64,000 bases of DNA from Benincasa hispida. Taxonomy: Eukaryota > Streptophyta > Magnoliopsida > Cucurbitales > Cucurbitaceae. The translations under genes and the position numbers were made by a program. The stretch lies in contig NC_052357.1 of assembly GCF_009727055.1 (NCBI RefSeq), positions 8,417,574 to 8,481,573 on the forward strand. The letters are read 5' to 3'. The notes below the pieces were generated by a model that was given only the letters and a program-made list of their open reading frames with translations, did not search any database and was not told where the DNA came from. Shown piece after piece: positions 47,611 through 59,593 of the stretch; within the stretch, counting starts at the first letter, position 1; every line of letters starts with the position of its first letter.

Positions 47611-48640
47611 ATCTAAAAGGATCGAATCCTAAGCGGAAAGTAGGGCTGTACATGGGTTATATTGGGTTGAGGGTATTTTTTGGACCAACCCGAAAATCTG
47701 GTTTGGTTTGATTGGCAACCCAAATGACCCAAATAAAGTTTCCAACCCAACCCAACCCAATCCTTAAAATTCGGGTTAGGTTGGGTTGGGTTGTCAGGTT
47801 ATAATTTTTTTTTTATTTTTAATGAAAAATATGTAAATTTATATATAACACATAACTAATAACTAAAATCTTATAAAATTAAGATGCTAAATACCAAATA
47901 TCTATGATATATTGTAAACTTTAAACAAAGACAAATAACATAACAATTTTAAAAGAAAAATATTAAAAATTCAAAAATTAATCAATACAAAGAAATCAAA
48001 CTTTAAACAAAGAGAAATATATATATATAAAATTTGGGTTGGGTTGGGTCAATCCAAAATTTTTTTTTAGCCAACCCACAATCCAATCCAACCCAATAAA
48101 AATAGAAAAATTCAACCCAATCCAACCCAAGAACAAAACTAACCCAACCCAACCATTACATTTTGGGTTGAGTAGTCTGGGTTGTTTGGGTTGTTGGGTT
48201 ATTTGAACACCCCTAGCGAAAAGCGTGTGATTGCCTTTCAATTTTTGTTTTCGATTTTACATAAATAAAATACAGTATAAAAATAATAACATACTAGATA
48301 AACAATCAAGATAGTATGCATTTAAGAGAAGAAAAGAGGGAAGAGTTAAAACTTACCATGGTAGATTTTCAAATTCCTCAAGATTCCCTCGGCGTCTTCT
48401 TCAAAATGTCTCTTCAATGATCAAGGGACACCGTTGTAATTGAAACCTTGTTATTTTCTAGGATCCCAAGAATTGGATGTGTGGTCTCCAAGACTTGAAA
48501 GAGGAAGAAGAAATAGTAGAGAAAAGAAGAGATCTAATAAAAGTAGTAAGAGACTAGGATTCAGAATTCCCAATTCAACTGTGTCAAAAACATGGGCCAT
48601 GAAGACCTACTCAAGACGAAGTTAAGGTCGTTAACCACAA
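47611..48640 (-). mobile_element. Second copia LTR fragment (minus strand), split by a MITE
   Basis: 'aggatcgaatcctaagcgg' (47619-47637) continues after the MITE as 'aaaagcgtgtgattgcc' (48220 on). This matches the LTR start at 54408 ('aatcgaattcctgcagaagc'). 48420-48500 ('caagggacaccg…aaccttgttatt') matches 54640-54680. The rest of the LTR is missing. Confidence 0.55.
47641..48215. mobile_element. hAT-like MITE with GGGTT-rich ends, 575 bp
   Basis: The terminal inverted repeats are TAGGGCTGTACA and, on the other strand, TAGGGGTGTTCA. The flanks GCGGAAAG (47633-47640) and GCGAAAAG (48216-48223) form an 8-bp duplication with one change, as for hAT elements. The subterminal regions hold inverted arrays of AACCC/GGGTT units. 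No transposase is present. A decayed relative is at 40650-40977. Confidence 0.75.
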
Positions 48641-49009
48641 ACATAGTTTTAACTGATTCTTTCTAAGTTGTATAATTGAATTCAATCAATATTTCAGCAT
48701 TAAGAAGGTTCTTTGAAGCGCTAGTCATTTTTGCTGATACAAAACAAATTACTTATTTTAGACACTTATGTAAAAATTCATTTTAATTCAATCAGTTTAG
48801 CAAAAACTAATAATGAACCCAACATTATTCCATTTTGCAATTATGCTTTAGTGATTAGGACAAAGCCACCGAAGAGTGGTCAATCACCCATTCTCTGAAT
48901 TGAGACACTTCTCAACCAATCATTATATCAGAATAACTCTTATTCCTATAACGAGTAGTCACCATTAACTTGCTTAAAAATTAGTGTTATATTTTTCAAT
49001 GAAAATGAA
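48641..49009 (-). mobile_element. Copia leader and gag start, minus-strand fragment
   Basis: 48725-48840, read on the minus strand, matches the plus-strand leader just before the gag start at 50268 (…tttgttttgtat(c/a)a.caaaaatgac). Only the start codon region of gag (near 48729) remains. It lies head to head with the plus-strand leader that follows. Confidence 0.45.
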
Positions 49010-50267
49010 CTTTACATTGAACATGACACTACTTAGATAAATATAATAGTTATATTTGATCAATGCGATTAGATACAAATTATAGGTTTTAATCTGTCAT
49101 TAAAATATAATTGTCATATGTTTAATGGAATAGATTAAAATCTATAATCAAGAGTTGCATGCAAATATAAGTCCAATTTTAGTTTTAAATGGTTTAAAAT
49201 TAATTCACCTAGATTTATGTTGAAAGGTTTTCTAATGAGATTAGAAATATGTTAATATTTTAATTTGTTTTAATAGGATTAAAATAAATTCCATAAAAGA
49301 TTAGATTTATAAAATATTTGCTCATAAGGGACCTTTGTCTTAGGAATGTTCTGTCTAAGTTGAGGTATTTAAGATGATGGAAACGGAATACCTCTGCCTG
49401 GTAACCAACCTGGAAGATGAATTGGGCAAATATTTTGTAAGCATGTAATAAATGATTGGATTTATTAAAGAGTTTAATAAATGAAATCACATATTATTAA
49501 AATATTCAATATAAATGTTATATTGAGCAAATTAATTAAGGACTTAGTTAGAATTAATTAGTCGTATTTTTCTAAGTTAATAAACTAATTTTTGCAAAAC
49601 ACTTAGTGAGAGGAAAAAATGTTCTCCCTAAAAGTTCGCAAGGTGAGATTCATGCTCGGTCTCGTGGTGCCTTGGGCGTACCCTCCCTTAGGAAAGAATT
49701 TGCATGGTTCAATATCAAAGTGAATGGAGAAAGTGTTTATAGTAAGTGGGAGAAGGACGTATGTCAACACATCCTGCAGTCTCCTTCATTGGTTTGGAAT
49801 GCCATTTCCATGCTCGGCCTCGTGGCACCCTTGGAGTGTCCCCCAAAGGAATGTGTTTGCATGGGAAAGGGATATATCAAACTCTAAAAATGGATAAGAT
49901 CGCTATAATTAATTGCAACAATTATGTTTTTTCCTGATGCAGACAAATTGAGGCAGGGTTATAAGGTTGAAAATAAAGGGTTATACTTACAAGAAAACAT
50001 TAAGGTAGTTAATGGTTTCTAAACCTAATCAATAATAATTAAATATTATAGGAATAAGAGTTATTACAGTGTAATATTTGATTCAGAATGTCTCAATTTA
50101 CTGAAGGAATAATTGTTCACCCTGAGGTGACATTTCTTCTAAATCATTGGAGTATCATTACAAAATAAAATGATGTTGATTTAATTACTGTTTTGCTAAA
50201 CTGATTGGATCAAAATGAATTTTTTGCATAAGTGTCTAAAATAAGTGATTTGTTTTGTATCAACAAA
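49010..50267 (+). mobile_element. Copia untranslated leader (plus strand)
   Basis: 49340-49430 ('tctaagttgaggtatttaag') matches, in reverse, the leaders at 16.0 and 61.7 kb. It leads into the gag ATG at 50268. No 5' LTR is found upstream. Two related blocks (49650-49710 and 49806-49866, 'catgctcgg.ctcgtgg') form a spaced direct repeat. Confidence 0.5.
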
Positions 50268-53200
50268 ATGACTAGCACAGTAATCTCTTTGTTTGGTGTC
50301 GTTATACTAAATGGTGATAATTACGCGACATGGAAAAATATGATTAATATGATTTTGGTAATAGACAACCTAAAATTTGTCTTGATGGAGGAATGTTCTC
50401 CAATTCTTGGGCCCAATGCTTCAAGAAATGTTCGTGAAGCCTGTGACAAGTGGACCAAGGCCAACGACAAGGCTAAAGTCTACACTTTGCCAATTCCTTG
50501 AAACACTTCCACAGGGGTTCTACCTCTGGGGTAAGTCTACGCCTTCTTCCTCAAACCCCAAGAAGTTGAAGAAGTAGAAAGGTAGTAAAGGAAAGAATAA
50601 AGCTAATCCATTTGTTGCTACCCGGAAGGGTAAGAAGGTTAAAGCTACAAAGGGAACCTACTTTCATTGCAATCAAGATGGGCACTGGAAATGAAGCTGC
50701 CCAACTTACTTGGCCGAAAAGAAGAAGGAAAATGAAGGTAAAATATGATTTACTTGTTCTAGAAAAATGTTTAGTGGAGCATGATAATAATGCCTGAATA
50801 CTTGATTCAGGAGTAACTAATCATGTTTGTACCTCTTTGTTGGAAAATAGTTCCTAGAAGCAGCTTGAGGTTGGGGAGATGACTCTTCAGGTAGGAACGA
50901 GCAAGGCCATCTTGATAGTTGCAATAGGGAGTATTAAGTTATTTTTTCATTCTAAGTTCATATTGTTAAACAATGTTTACTTTTTTCCTAATTTCAAAAG
51001 GAACTTAATTTCAATTTCTTGTTTTTTGGAACACTGTTATAATATATCATTTATTCACGATAAAGCATTTGTCTCGAAAAATGGTGTTGATATATGTTCT
51101 GCACCAAATGAAAATAACTTGTATGTACTAAGGTCGTTAGTATCTAAAATGCTTCATAATGTTGAAATGATAAACACTGCAACTACATAAAACAAAAGAA
51201 GGAAAGTTTCTTCAAAAGAAAACGCTCATCTTTGGCATCTAAGACTAGGTCACATTAATCTTAATAGGATTGAGAGCTTTGTTAAGAATGGACTTCTAAA
51301 TAAGTTAAAAGAAAGTTCTTTACAAGTATGTAAATCTTGTCTAGAAAGAAAAATGACAAAACGACCTTTTACTTAAAAAGGTTATGGAGCCAAAGAACCC
51401 TTGGAGCTTATACATTCAGACCTCTGTGGTCCAATGAATGTTAAATCAAGGGGAGGTGTTAAATACTTCGTCACTTTTACTGGCGATTATTTTAGATATG
51501 GGTATGTTTTTCTAATGCAACATAAGTTTGATATACTTGAAAAGTTCAAGGAGTATAAGGTTAATTTTGAAAATTTATTAGGTAAAAGGATAAAAATACT
51601 TCGATCAAATCAAGGTGGAGAGTACATGGATATAGGATTCTAAAACTATATGATTGAATATGAAATCACATCTCAACAAAACAGTGTCTCAGAAAGGAGA
51701 AACAGAACCATGTTAGACATGGTTTGGTCCATGATGGTTTATGCTTCTCTTCCTATGGAGTTATGTAGTGGAGACTATAACATACTTGCCAAGTTCCTTC
51801 AAAGAATGCTTCTGAAATGCCTTTTGAATTATGGAGAGATCGTAAAAGTAGTTTACAACATCTCATAATTTAGGGATGCCCCAGTACATGTGCCTGTGGT
51901 AAATCCAAAGAAATTGAACCACATTCAAAGTTATGCCTCTTCATAGGGTACTCCAAAGAAACAAGAGGTGGCCTCTTTTATGATCCAAAAGAGAATAAAA
52001 TGTTTGTATCGATAAATGCAACTTTTTTTTAGGAAAACCACATTAGAAAACATAGACCAAGAAGTAAAATCATATGAAATGAACTCATTAAAGAAACTAC
52101 GGAAACTTTAACAAAAGTTGTTGAAGAAGAAAACACTTCAACAAAATTTGTTGATATTGCTTTATCAAGTCAATCACATCCAACTTAAGAGTCACGGAAG
52201 CCTCGACATAATAGGAAGGTTAAAACCCAACCCATTCTCTATTTGGGTTTAACTGAAACTCAAAGTATCATACAAGATGATAAAGTTGAGGATCTATTGA
52301 CCTACAAGCATGCAATGGTTGATGTGGACAAGGATGAATGGATTAAAACCATGAATCAAGAAATGGAGTCTATGTACTCCAATTATGTCTGGGAACTTGT
52401 AGATCAACCTCATGAGGTAAAACCTATAGGTTGTAAGTGGATCTACAAGAGAAAAAGAGGTGTAGATGGAAAGGTGCAAACCTTTAAGGCTAGATTAGTA
52501 GCAAAGGATTATACCCAAGTTGAGGGGGTGGACCATGAGGAAACCTTCTCGCTTGTTGCTATGATAAAATCTATCTGCATTCTCTTGTCCATTGCCATAT
52601 ATTATGACTATAAAATATGGCAAATAGATGTCAAGACTGCCTTTTTGAATGGTAATCTTGAGAAGATAATCTACATATCTCAACCATAAGGATTCACTAA
52701 ACAAGGTGAAGAGCAAAAAGTTTATAAGCTAAATTGATCCATCTATGGATTGAAACAATCATCTCGATCTTGGAATATAAGGTTTGATGTTACAGTAAAA
52801 ACCTATGGCTTCAATCAAAATGTTGATGTACCTTGTGTTTACAAGAAGATCATTAACGATTTAGTAACATTCTTGGTATTGTGTATGGATGATATCCTAC
52901 TCGTTGGAAAAGATGTAGGTTTTCTGACCAAAATTAAGGAATGTTTGGCTGCTCAATTCCAATTGAAATATTTGGGTGAAACATAAATTGTTCTAGGGAT
53001 CCAAATCATTAGGGATCGTAAGAACAAATCTCTAGCCTTATCTCAAGCGTCGTATATTAACAAAATGCTTGTTAAATATTCGATGATGAATTTCAAGAAA
53101 GTTTTACTACCTTTTAGGCATGGAATTATGTTGTCTAAGGAATAGTGTCCTAAGACACTTTTAGAAGTTGAGGAAATGAGACGGATTCCTTATGCATCTA

Positions 53201-53830
53201 TGGTGGTTAGCCTTATGTATGTCATGCTGTGTACTAGGCCCGACATCTGCCATGCAATGGGAGTGGTCAGTAGATATCAATTCAATAGGATTTTATCACT
53301 AAACAGTGGTTAAAGTCATTCTCAAGTATCTTAGGAGAACGAGAAACTATATGCTTATGTATGGTGCTAAGGATTTGATCCTGACAGGATACACTAACTC
53401 TGTTTTTTAGACTGATAAGGATTCTAGGAAATCCATATCTGGATTAGTGTTCACTCTGGATGGAGGAGTTATAATATGACACAAAATTAATCAAAAATGC
53501 ATTGTGAACTCCATGATGGAGGCAGAATATTAGCTGCTTGTGAAGCTGCTAAACAAGCTATTCGACTGAAGAATGTTCTGACAAATTTGGAAGTCGTTCC
53601 AAACATGAACTTTCCCATCACCCTTTATTGTGATAATAGTGGTGCAGCGGCAAACTCCAAAGAGCCTCAAAGTCACAAACGAGGAAAACCCATTGAGCGC
53701 AAGTATCATCTCATTAGGGAGATTGTGCAACGGAGAGATGGATAGTCACATAGATTGCCTCAAAGCATAACATTGTTGATCCATTTACAAACGCTCTCAT
53801 GGCTAAAGTTTTTTAGTGTCACCTGGAAAG
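50268..53830 (+). pseudogene. Plus-strand copia gag-pol remnant
   Basis: gag starts at 50268 (LNGDNYATWKNMI) but most of it is deleted after about 50500. The zinc knuckle (about 50660-50700; CNQDGHW) is followed by protease (about 50797, LDSGVTNHVC), integrase (51401-51868; LIHSDLCGPMNVKSRGG), RT (52243-52986; AFLNGNLE, CMDDILLVGKD) and RNase H (about 53150-53745; LYCDNSGAAANS). There are numerous stops and frameshifts (for example near 51640, 52687, 52736, 52985). The same gag-pol family as the inner minus-strand element at 11.6-15.1 kb. It carries no host gene. Confidence 0.85.
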
Positions 53831-53929
53831 CATGGGTTTATGAGATATGAGTCATATAATCTAGGGCAAGTAGGAGAGGTATGCCCTAGTTTATTATATT
53901 CTATTTGATATTGTACACCCCACTCCCTT

Positions 53930-53946
53930 TAGGACAAGTGGGAGAT
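53930..53946 (+). other. Polypurine tract
   Basis: AGGACAAGTGGGAGAT directly precedes the LTR start TGTTGG at 53947, the usual second-strand primer position in copia elements. Confidence 0.7.
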
Positions 53947-54407
53947 TGTTGGATTTGGTATCCTAAATCTCATGTATCTTATAGTTTGTAAATAAAAATC
54001 ATATATTTAATAAAATAAGAGATAATTTTTTTTATTAACATTTAGACTGCATTAATTCAATCCGACAAACTAAGATCCAAGGTTATTCGTATAACTTAAA
54101 ACATGTATGTGGTTGACATACAAGTGGATCATGTTTAAGTAATAACCTAAATGGTCTGTAGTAGATAGGTAAGGTTGGGTACCTTATCTTGGTGACACTA
54201 CGAATACGACCAACTTTGTAGTTAATACAATTGTTGTAAGGTGCTACAAATGATTCGATCCTGATCGTTCATGTAGAGACATATGAGCGAAATATTCTAT
54301 ACAAAGAGTTTGTCTAAGACCAAACCATAAAATGAATAGTCTCTCTATATAATACTGTTACTAGAAGATACTTACATTTCACTAGGATAACCATAGGTGA
54401 TTTGACC
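53947..54407 (+). mobile_element. 3' LTR of plus-strand copia (truncated)
   Basis: It starts TGTTGG after the polypurine tract and matches LTR sequence elsewhere in reverse (47.4-47.6 kb). It stops at 'gatttgacct', where a minus-strand LTR begins. Confidence 0.7.
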
Positions 54408-55042
54408 TTGAAGGGAATCGAATTCCTGCAGAAGCGTGAGATCGCCTTGCATTTTGTCTTATATTTTTTAAGGAAACAAAAACAACAAAAAAAACATAAA
54501 TAATAATTGATAAACATTATATAAAGCATGCTTTGAAAGAATAAACAAAGGGATAAAGCAATAAACCTTTGTCGAATCCCAAACTCTTTATGTTTTCCTC
54601 TCCATCTTCTTACGAATGTTTCTTCAACGAACAAGGGACACCACCGCAAGTGCAACCTTGTTATTCTCTAGGAATCAAAAGGTAGAAGTGTGGTCTCTAT
54701 CACCTTGAAGGATGAAGAATAATAGAGAATGGTTGAGAGGAAAAAATTTAAGAGGGAATCTAGATTGGAGGCTAGGATTTTCACGATGAAATTCAATCCC
54801 CTAAATTGGCTATAAAGGGATATTTATATGGAGAGGGGTTTACCCATTCTCCAAGTATTTCCCAATTTACCCTTAAGCTCATTAATTAAATAATATTTAT
54901 TCAACTAATTAACATACCAATTAAATAACCATATATATTAAATTCAATTTAATATATATAGTTAATTAATTAATAAGTAAACATCACAAGTTTATTTGCC
55001 TTCACCTCTCAAAATTAATTAATTAATTCTTCATGAATCTAA
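54408..55042 (-). mobile_element. Copia LTR (minus strand), part 1
   Basis: It starts TGAAGGGAATCG and matches 46056 and 48220-48500. It is interrupted at 55042 by a plus-strand solo LTR and continues at 56882. Confidence 0.6.
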
Positions 55043-56876
55043 TGTTGGGTTTTATGTCCTAAAACTCGTGATATGTAAACAATGGAACTTATTTTGAAAA
55101 TTCAACAAAGGTGTTATTGAATAGATCTATTGCTTTAATAGAAATCCAATAAATCTAAAAGTCCATTGACTATTGGATGAGTACTTGAACTTTATGTGGA
55201 GACATAAAGATGGATCGGGTTCGAGTAAATAGTCAAAATGATCTATAGTACATGGATAAGGTTGGATACCTTTTTCTGATAACACTATTGGATACGACCT
55301 ACTCTATAGTTGTTACAAGGAGTTGTAAAGTTCTACAAACGAAGTGATCCTAATTCGTTCATGTTGGACATGAGAAGTGGAGGTGTCCTTGTGCAAAAGA
55401 GTTTGTACAAGATCAGACCACGAAATGAGTCACTCTTACTTTATAACGTTATTTACAGTTTAAGACTGACTATTTCAAAGCGATGACTTAGGTAACTTGA
55501 CCTTAATCCTGAGCTAACTATGAACTCTTGTTTATTCGAGATTACCCTTAGATTTGCATAGGTGAGGGTTGGCTCAACCGTGCCGGCTCAATATAACTGC
55601 CATTTCAGGGGTAAGATCGGATAGATAGCTGGGGACATAGGGTGCACGATGAAATTCACTCCTACCCGCTTTAAGGATAGTAGATAGGTTGTTCCCTTAA
55701 GTGCTGATTCTGGGGCTTGAACAAGGGATCCCGCCCTCTCATTTGGCATGAAAGGAACTCGGTTTTATGATTGAATCACAAAAACATTATTCATTAGGGG
55801 ATCAGTGGACTTAAGGAATAAGAGGTATTTTGGGGGTAAAACAGAGATTTGACCGAGCCGTTATTACGAACAACCTGTGAAGGGTTAACTTACTAATCAT
55901 GGTTATATTGAGTGAACATAATATATTCTACAGTGAGGGGAGTTCAACTATAGGCTTTAGTGGAGTAACCCATTAGTTAATGAATGGGGTTAAATCGGTC
56001 TAATGAGTTTAGGCGATTAATCTCGGATCGTTGGAGCCCATGATCTGTAGGTTCATATGGTCCCCTTACTAGCTCGGAAATGGATTAGCTCTAGAGTAGC
56101 GTGATAAGTTAATTTGAAACATTCAAATTAGTATCAAATATAATTGGAGAAAAATATATTAAATATGATTTAAATATATGAAGATGAATTTGTATAAAAA
56201 CTAATTTAATATTAGATATTAAATTAATTTAGAATATTTTAAATTATTTTAAATAATTATTTATTAATTTTATTTAGAAAATTAATTTATGAAATTAATT
56301 TTTAAAATTAATTAATTTTGATTTTAGAAATAAAATATGATTTTAAAATCAAAATAGTTTTTGGAAATTGAAAAATTACACACAATTGAAAATGAGTTTT
56401 TCATCTTCAACTAGCTTACAAGAAACCCACATTCTCCTTTAGTTTACTCCAAGCATGAGCTGCATCCCATGCAGCACATCTCTTTACATGATAGTCTGCA
56501 ATATATTAAAGAGATTGGAGTGAAGAAAGGGTGATGAACCGACTGAATTTTTGCTGAAAAATTCGGATGAAGAAGGTGTACTTCAATGGGTTGGTTCAAT
56601 GAGCTTTCTCCATATTCCCTTTGATTCCAATTTATTTTGAGTCCCACAACTCAATCTAAAGCACCAAGAGAATAGTAGGAAAGATATTGTGGTGGTCTAC
56701 ACAAGGATTCGGAGGATTTAGCAGCTGAAAAATGGAGATTTCGATGGTTCGGCCAAGGTATGTTCATGAAACCCATTATACACTGTTTTTAACATATTTC
56801 TTTTCAAACAAAATTAATGAATTAGAATGCTTATAGATCTTGTTCCCTTCTACTGCATACTGGTGTTGATCCAACA
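55043..56876 (+). mobile_element. Copia-type solo LTR, 1834 bp, TSD TCTAA
   Basis: It starts TGTTGG and ends CCAACA, a 6-bp terminal inverted pair. The perfect 5-bp duplication TCTAA lies at 55038-55042 and 56877-56881. Host LTR sequence reads straight across the site. It holds blocks that in reverse match 63.4-64.0 kb and 1-300. No internal region remains. Confidence 0.85.
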
Positions 56877-56881
56877 TCTAA

Positions 56882-57238
56882 TTCATAAGAATTTAATATT
56901 TGAATCTTATTCAAATATTTATCTCTTAATTATAAGTTACATCTATAATTAACCATATCATAATAATCTCATTAATATGCTATTCCATCAATTGACTTGA
57001 ACAATTCAAATCATTCCTCTTATCTATCCTTTAGTGAGCTAACTAAGGGAATTTATGGACCTACAAATTAGAAGCTCTAATGATATGAGATTAATTAATT
57101 AAACTCTTTAATTAAATTAATCAATCTTCATTAACTACTGATCACTCCATTAAAGACTGATAGCTGCACTCTTTGCACTATAGATATATTTCTATGTCCA
57201 TGGTGAGTTGACCCTTCGCAAATCAATGATGGTTTTAT
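56882..57238 (-). mobile_element. Copia LTR (minus strand), part 2
   Basis: This continues 54408-55042. 'gctctaatgatatgagattaatt' and 'agactgatagctgcactctt' match 46.75-46.86 and 59.5/61.24 kb. It is truncated at about 57238, where an Athila fragment begins. Confidence 0.6.
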
Positions 57239-57239
57239 C

Positions 57240-58595
57240 CTTGCTACATCTCATTCATTCAAATTCAAAGGCTCGAAAATAGGGTCAGTTTTCATCACTG
57301 CATGAACTTCTTCCACAATCAACTCACTCTCTTCTTCTTACAATTCCTTCTTGAGCAGCTCCCAGCAATTAGCATCGATATTGTCGATGCATTGACGCGT
57401 CTCTAACTCATCCAAAATTTTCAATGCGTTAAACATATTGAATTTTACTTGCTAATCATTGACTCTAATAGTCAGTTCTCCTTTTTGAACATCAATCAAC
57501 GCTCGTCCTGTTAATAGAAATGGGCGTCGTAGGATGATTGGTATTTCAGTGTCAGCTTCATAGTCCAAAATTATTAAATCTGCAGGGAAGATAAATTTAT
57601 CAACTTGCACAAGAACATCTTCAATCTTCACTTTTAGGAACTTTATGGACCGATCAATTAGCTGCAAAGTCACAGTAGTAGGTCTTGCGTTGCTAATGCC
57701 ATAATATGGACAATGACATCAAGTTGATGCTAGCTCCTAAGTTGCATAGCACATGGCCAACTTCTTTCCCACCAATTGAGCACGGTAAATTGAAGCTTCC
57801 AGAGTCTTTCATCTTTGCAGGAATGTTATTCTTGAATAATGCATTACACTCTTGAGTGAGTACAACCATTTTGATTCACCCTGCCTGCGCTTTTTGGTCA
57901 AGATGTCCTTTAAAACTTCACGTAGCTTGGCATTTGCTCAAGAGCTTCCACCAGTGGGATGTTTATATGTAGCTATTTCAACGCATCCAGGAATCTCTTG
58001 AATTGCTGGCTATCGTCTTTCTTCTTTAATCGATTAGGAAAAGAAGCTGGCACTTGCAAGATTTCTCTTTCTTTCTTTTTCTCTTTTGTCGCATCAGGAA
58101 CTTGAGACAGAGCTTTTGTGCTTGCTTTCTTTGGAGTAAGTGTTGTAGTAGTTGTTGGAGTCTTAATTTATTGTTCATTCGAAGATTGTGGTTTCACTGG
58201 TCTATTTGATGTAGATTCTTAGGGCTCAGCTGGCAGCTTACTTATAGTTTTCCCACTATGCAATGTCACAACCTGACATTGCTCCTTGTCGTTTCCTTGT
58301 AGAGCCTCAGTGTTGCTAGGTAGGGTACCTGGTTGCCTATTTTTCAACTCATTGGAAATTTGCCCTACTTGGACTTCCAAATTCTGTATCGAAAAGGCTT
58401 GCGACTGGATTAACGCATCATTTTTCTGAATATATTCTTTGAGAAGCGCTTCAAATGTTGTTGATGCATTCGAACTTGACACATGGTTATACTTATATTG
58501 TGACCGATTTTGAGTTTGCTGCTGACAATGAGGGTGCTGATTGAATCCTGGGGGATTCCCTCCATGTGCTTCCTGCAGTTGATGTATGTTCTTCT
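57240..58595 (-). pseudogene. Athila-type gag/protease fragment
   Basis: Minus-strand frames: 58482-58219 (gag C-terminal part: LLKEYIQKNDALIQSQ, GTLPSNTE, VTLHSGK) and 57673-57452 (protease region: [49 protein letters not shown]). These phrases are characteristic of Athila gypsy polyproteins. Between them lie a protease-like N-terminal part and stops. RT and integrase are absent. The family agrees with the five Athila-like LTRs in the window, but the fragment is not attached to any of them. Confidence 0.8.
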
Positions 58596-59588
58596 TGAAG
58601 GAACGATATGAAGGGACCTTGAATAGAAGAGATGAATCGTCCCAATTCCCAAAATTTCACATAATATAATTTTATAGAAGAAGAGAATAAAATTATGCAA
58701 TTCACAAAATTACGGCATGCTTTTGATAATATACCAAGAAAAATAATAAGGGTTTGGAACCCTTACTTTTGAAGACCAAATCTTCATGTAAGATCCCTCG
58801 ATCTCCAAATTGGACACCACCACGATGGAAACCTCGGTATTCTTAGGGATGAGAACCCAAAAGGAGTAGGGCTCTGGCTACTTTGTATTTTTTAGAGAGA
58901 AACGAGATTAAGGGATGAGGGGAAGAACAAGCAAATATTCAGCAAAGTTTTCTATCAATTTCTTTCAAGAAGAAGAAGATTGAAGAACATTCCCACTCCT
59001 ACACGTTGTGGAGAGAAAAAAATAAGGGGAGGGCCTGATTTGATTTTTTATTAAAAATATATGAAAATTAATCAAATTAATTTTAATAATAAACTTTAAT
59101 ATATATATATGTGATAACCAATTTATCATATAATATATATTAAACTATATGTTATATCAAATAACATATAATCTATAGTTCAATATTGTATCCAATACAT
59201 ATAACCTATGGTTTAATTCTCTCAACAACGATATTTAATATAAATTTCATTTATATTAAATTTAATTACATGAATCCAATTCACATAATCAATATTTGAA
59301 TCATATTCAAATATTTAATTTCTCTCAATTAAATTACTTAATATTATAATGTATCAAATACATTATAGTAATTATATCATATATAATTAAAATTTAATTA
59401 ATTATATAATATATAACTAATTTCCTCAAATAATTTGAATAATTCAAATTAATCATAAAATTGATTCTCAGTAAATCCCGTTGAGCTACCGAGAGGACCT
59501 CAAGGACCTGTAGTTTGAAGCTCAAACGGTACGTGAATAATTAATTAAACTGTTTAATTAAATTATTCACCATTCGTTAAGTATCGGG
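58596..59588 (-). mobile_element. Copia LTR (minus strand), part 1
   Basis: It starts TGAAGGAACGATA, like the LTR at 62538, and ends in the AT-rich block and 'cattcgttaagtatcgggcattc' before the solo LTR insertion. It continues at 61240. Confidence 0.6.
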
Positions 59589-59593
59589 CATTC

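Noticed and set aside
47690..48195. Possible interstitial telomere (GGGTT/AACCC arrays)
   Set aside because: Units are pentamers (GGGTT), not the plant heptamer TTTAGGG. They lie within a MITE with its own ends and target duplication.
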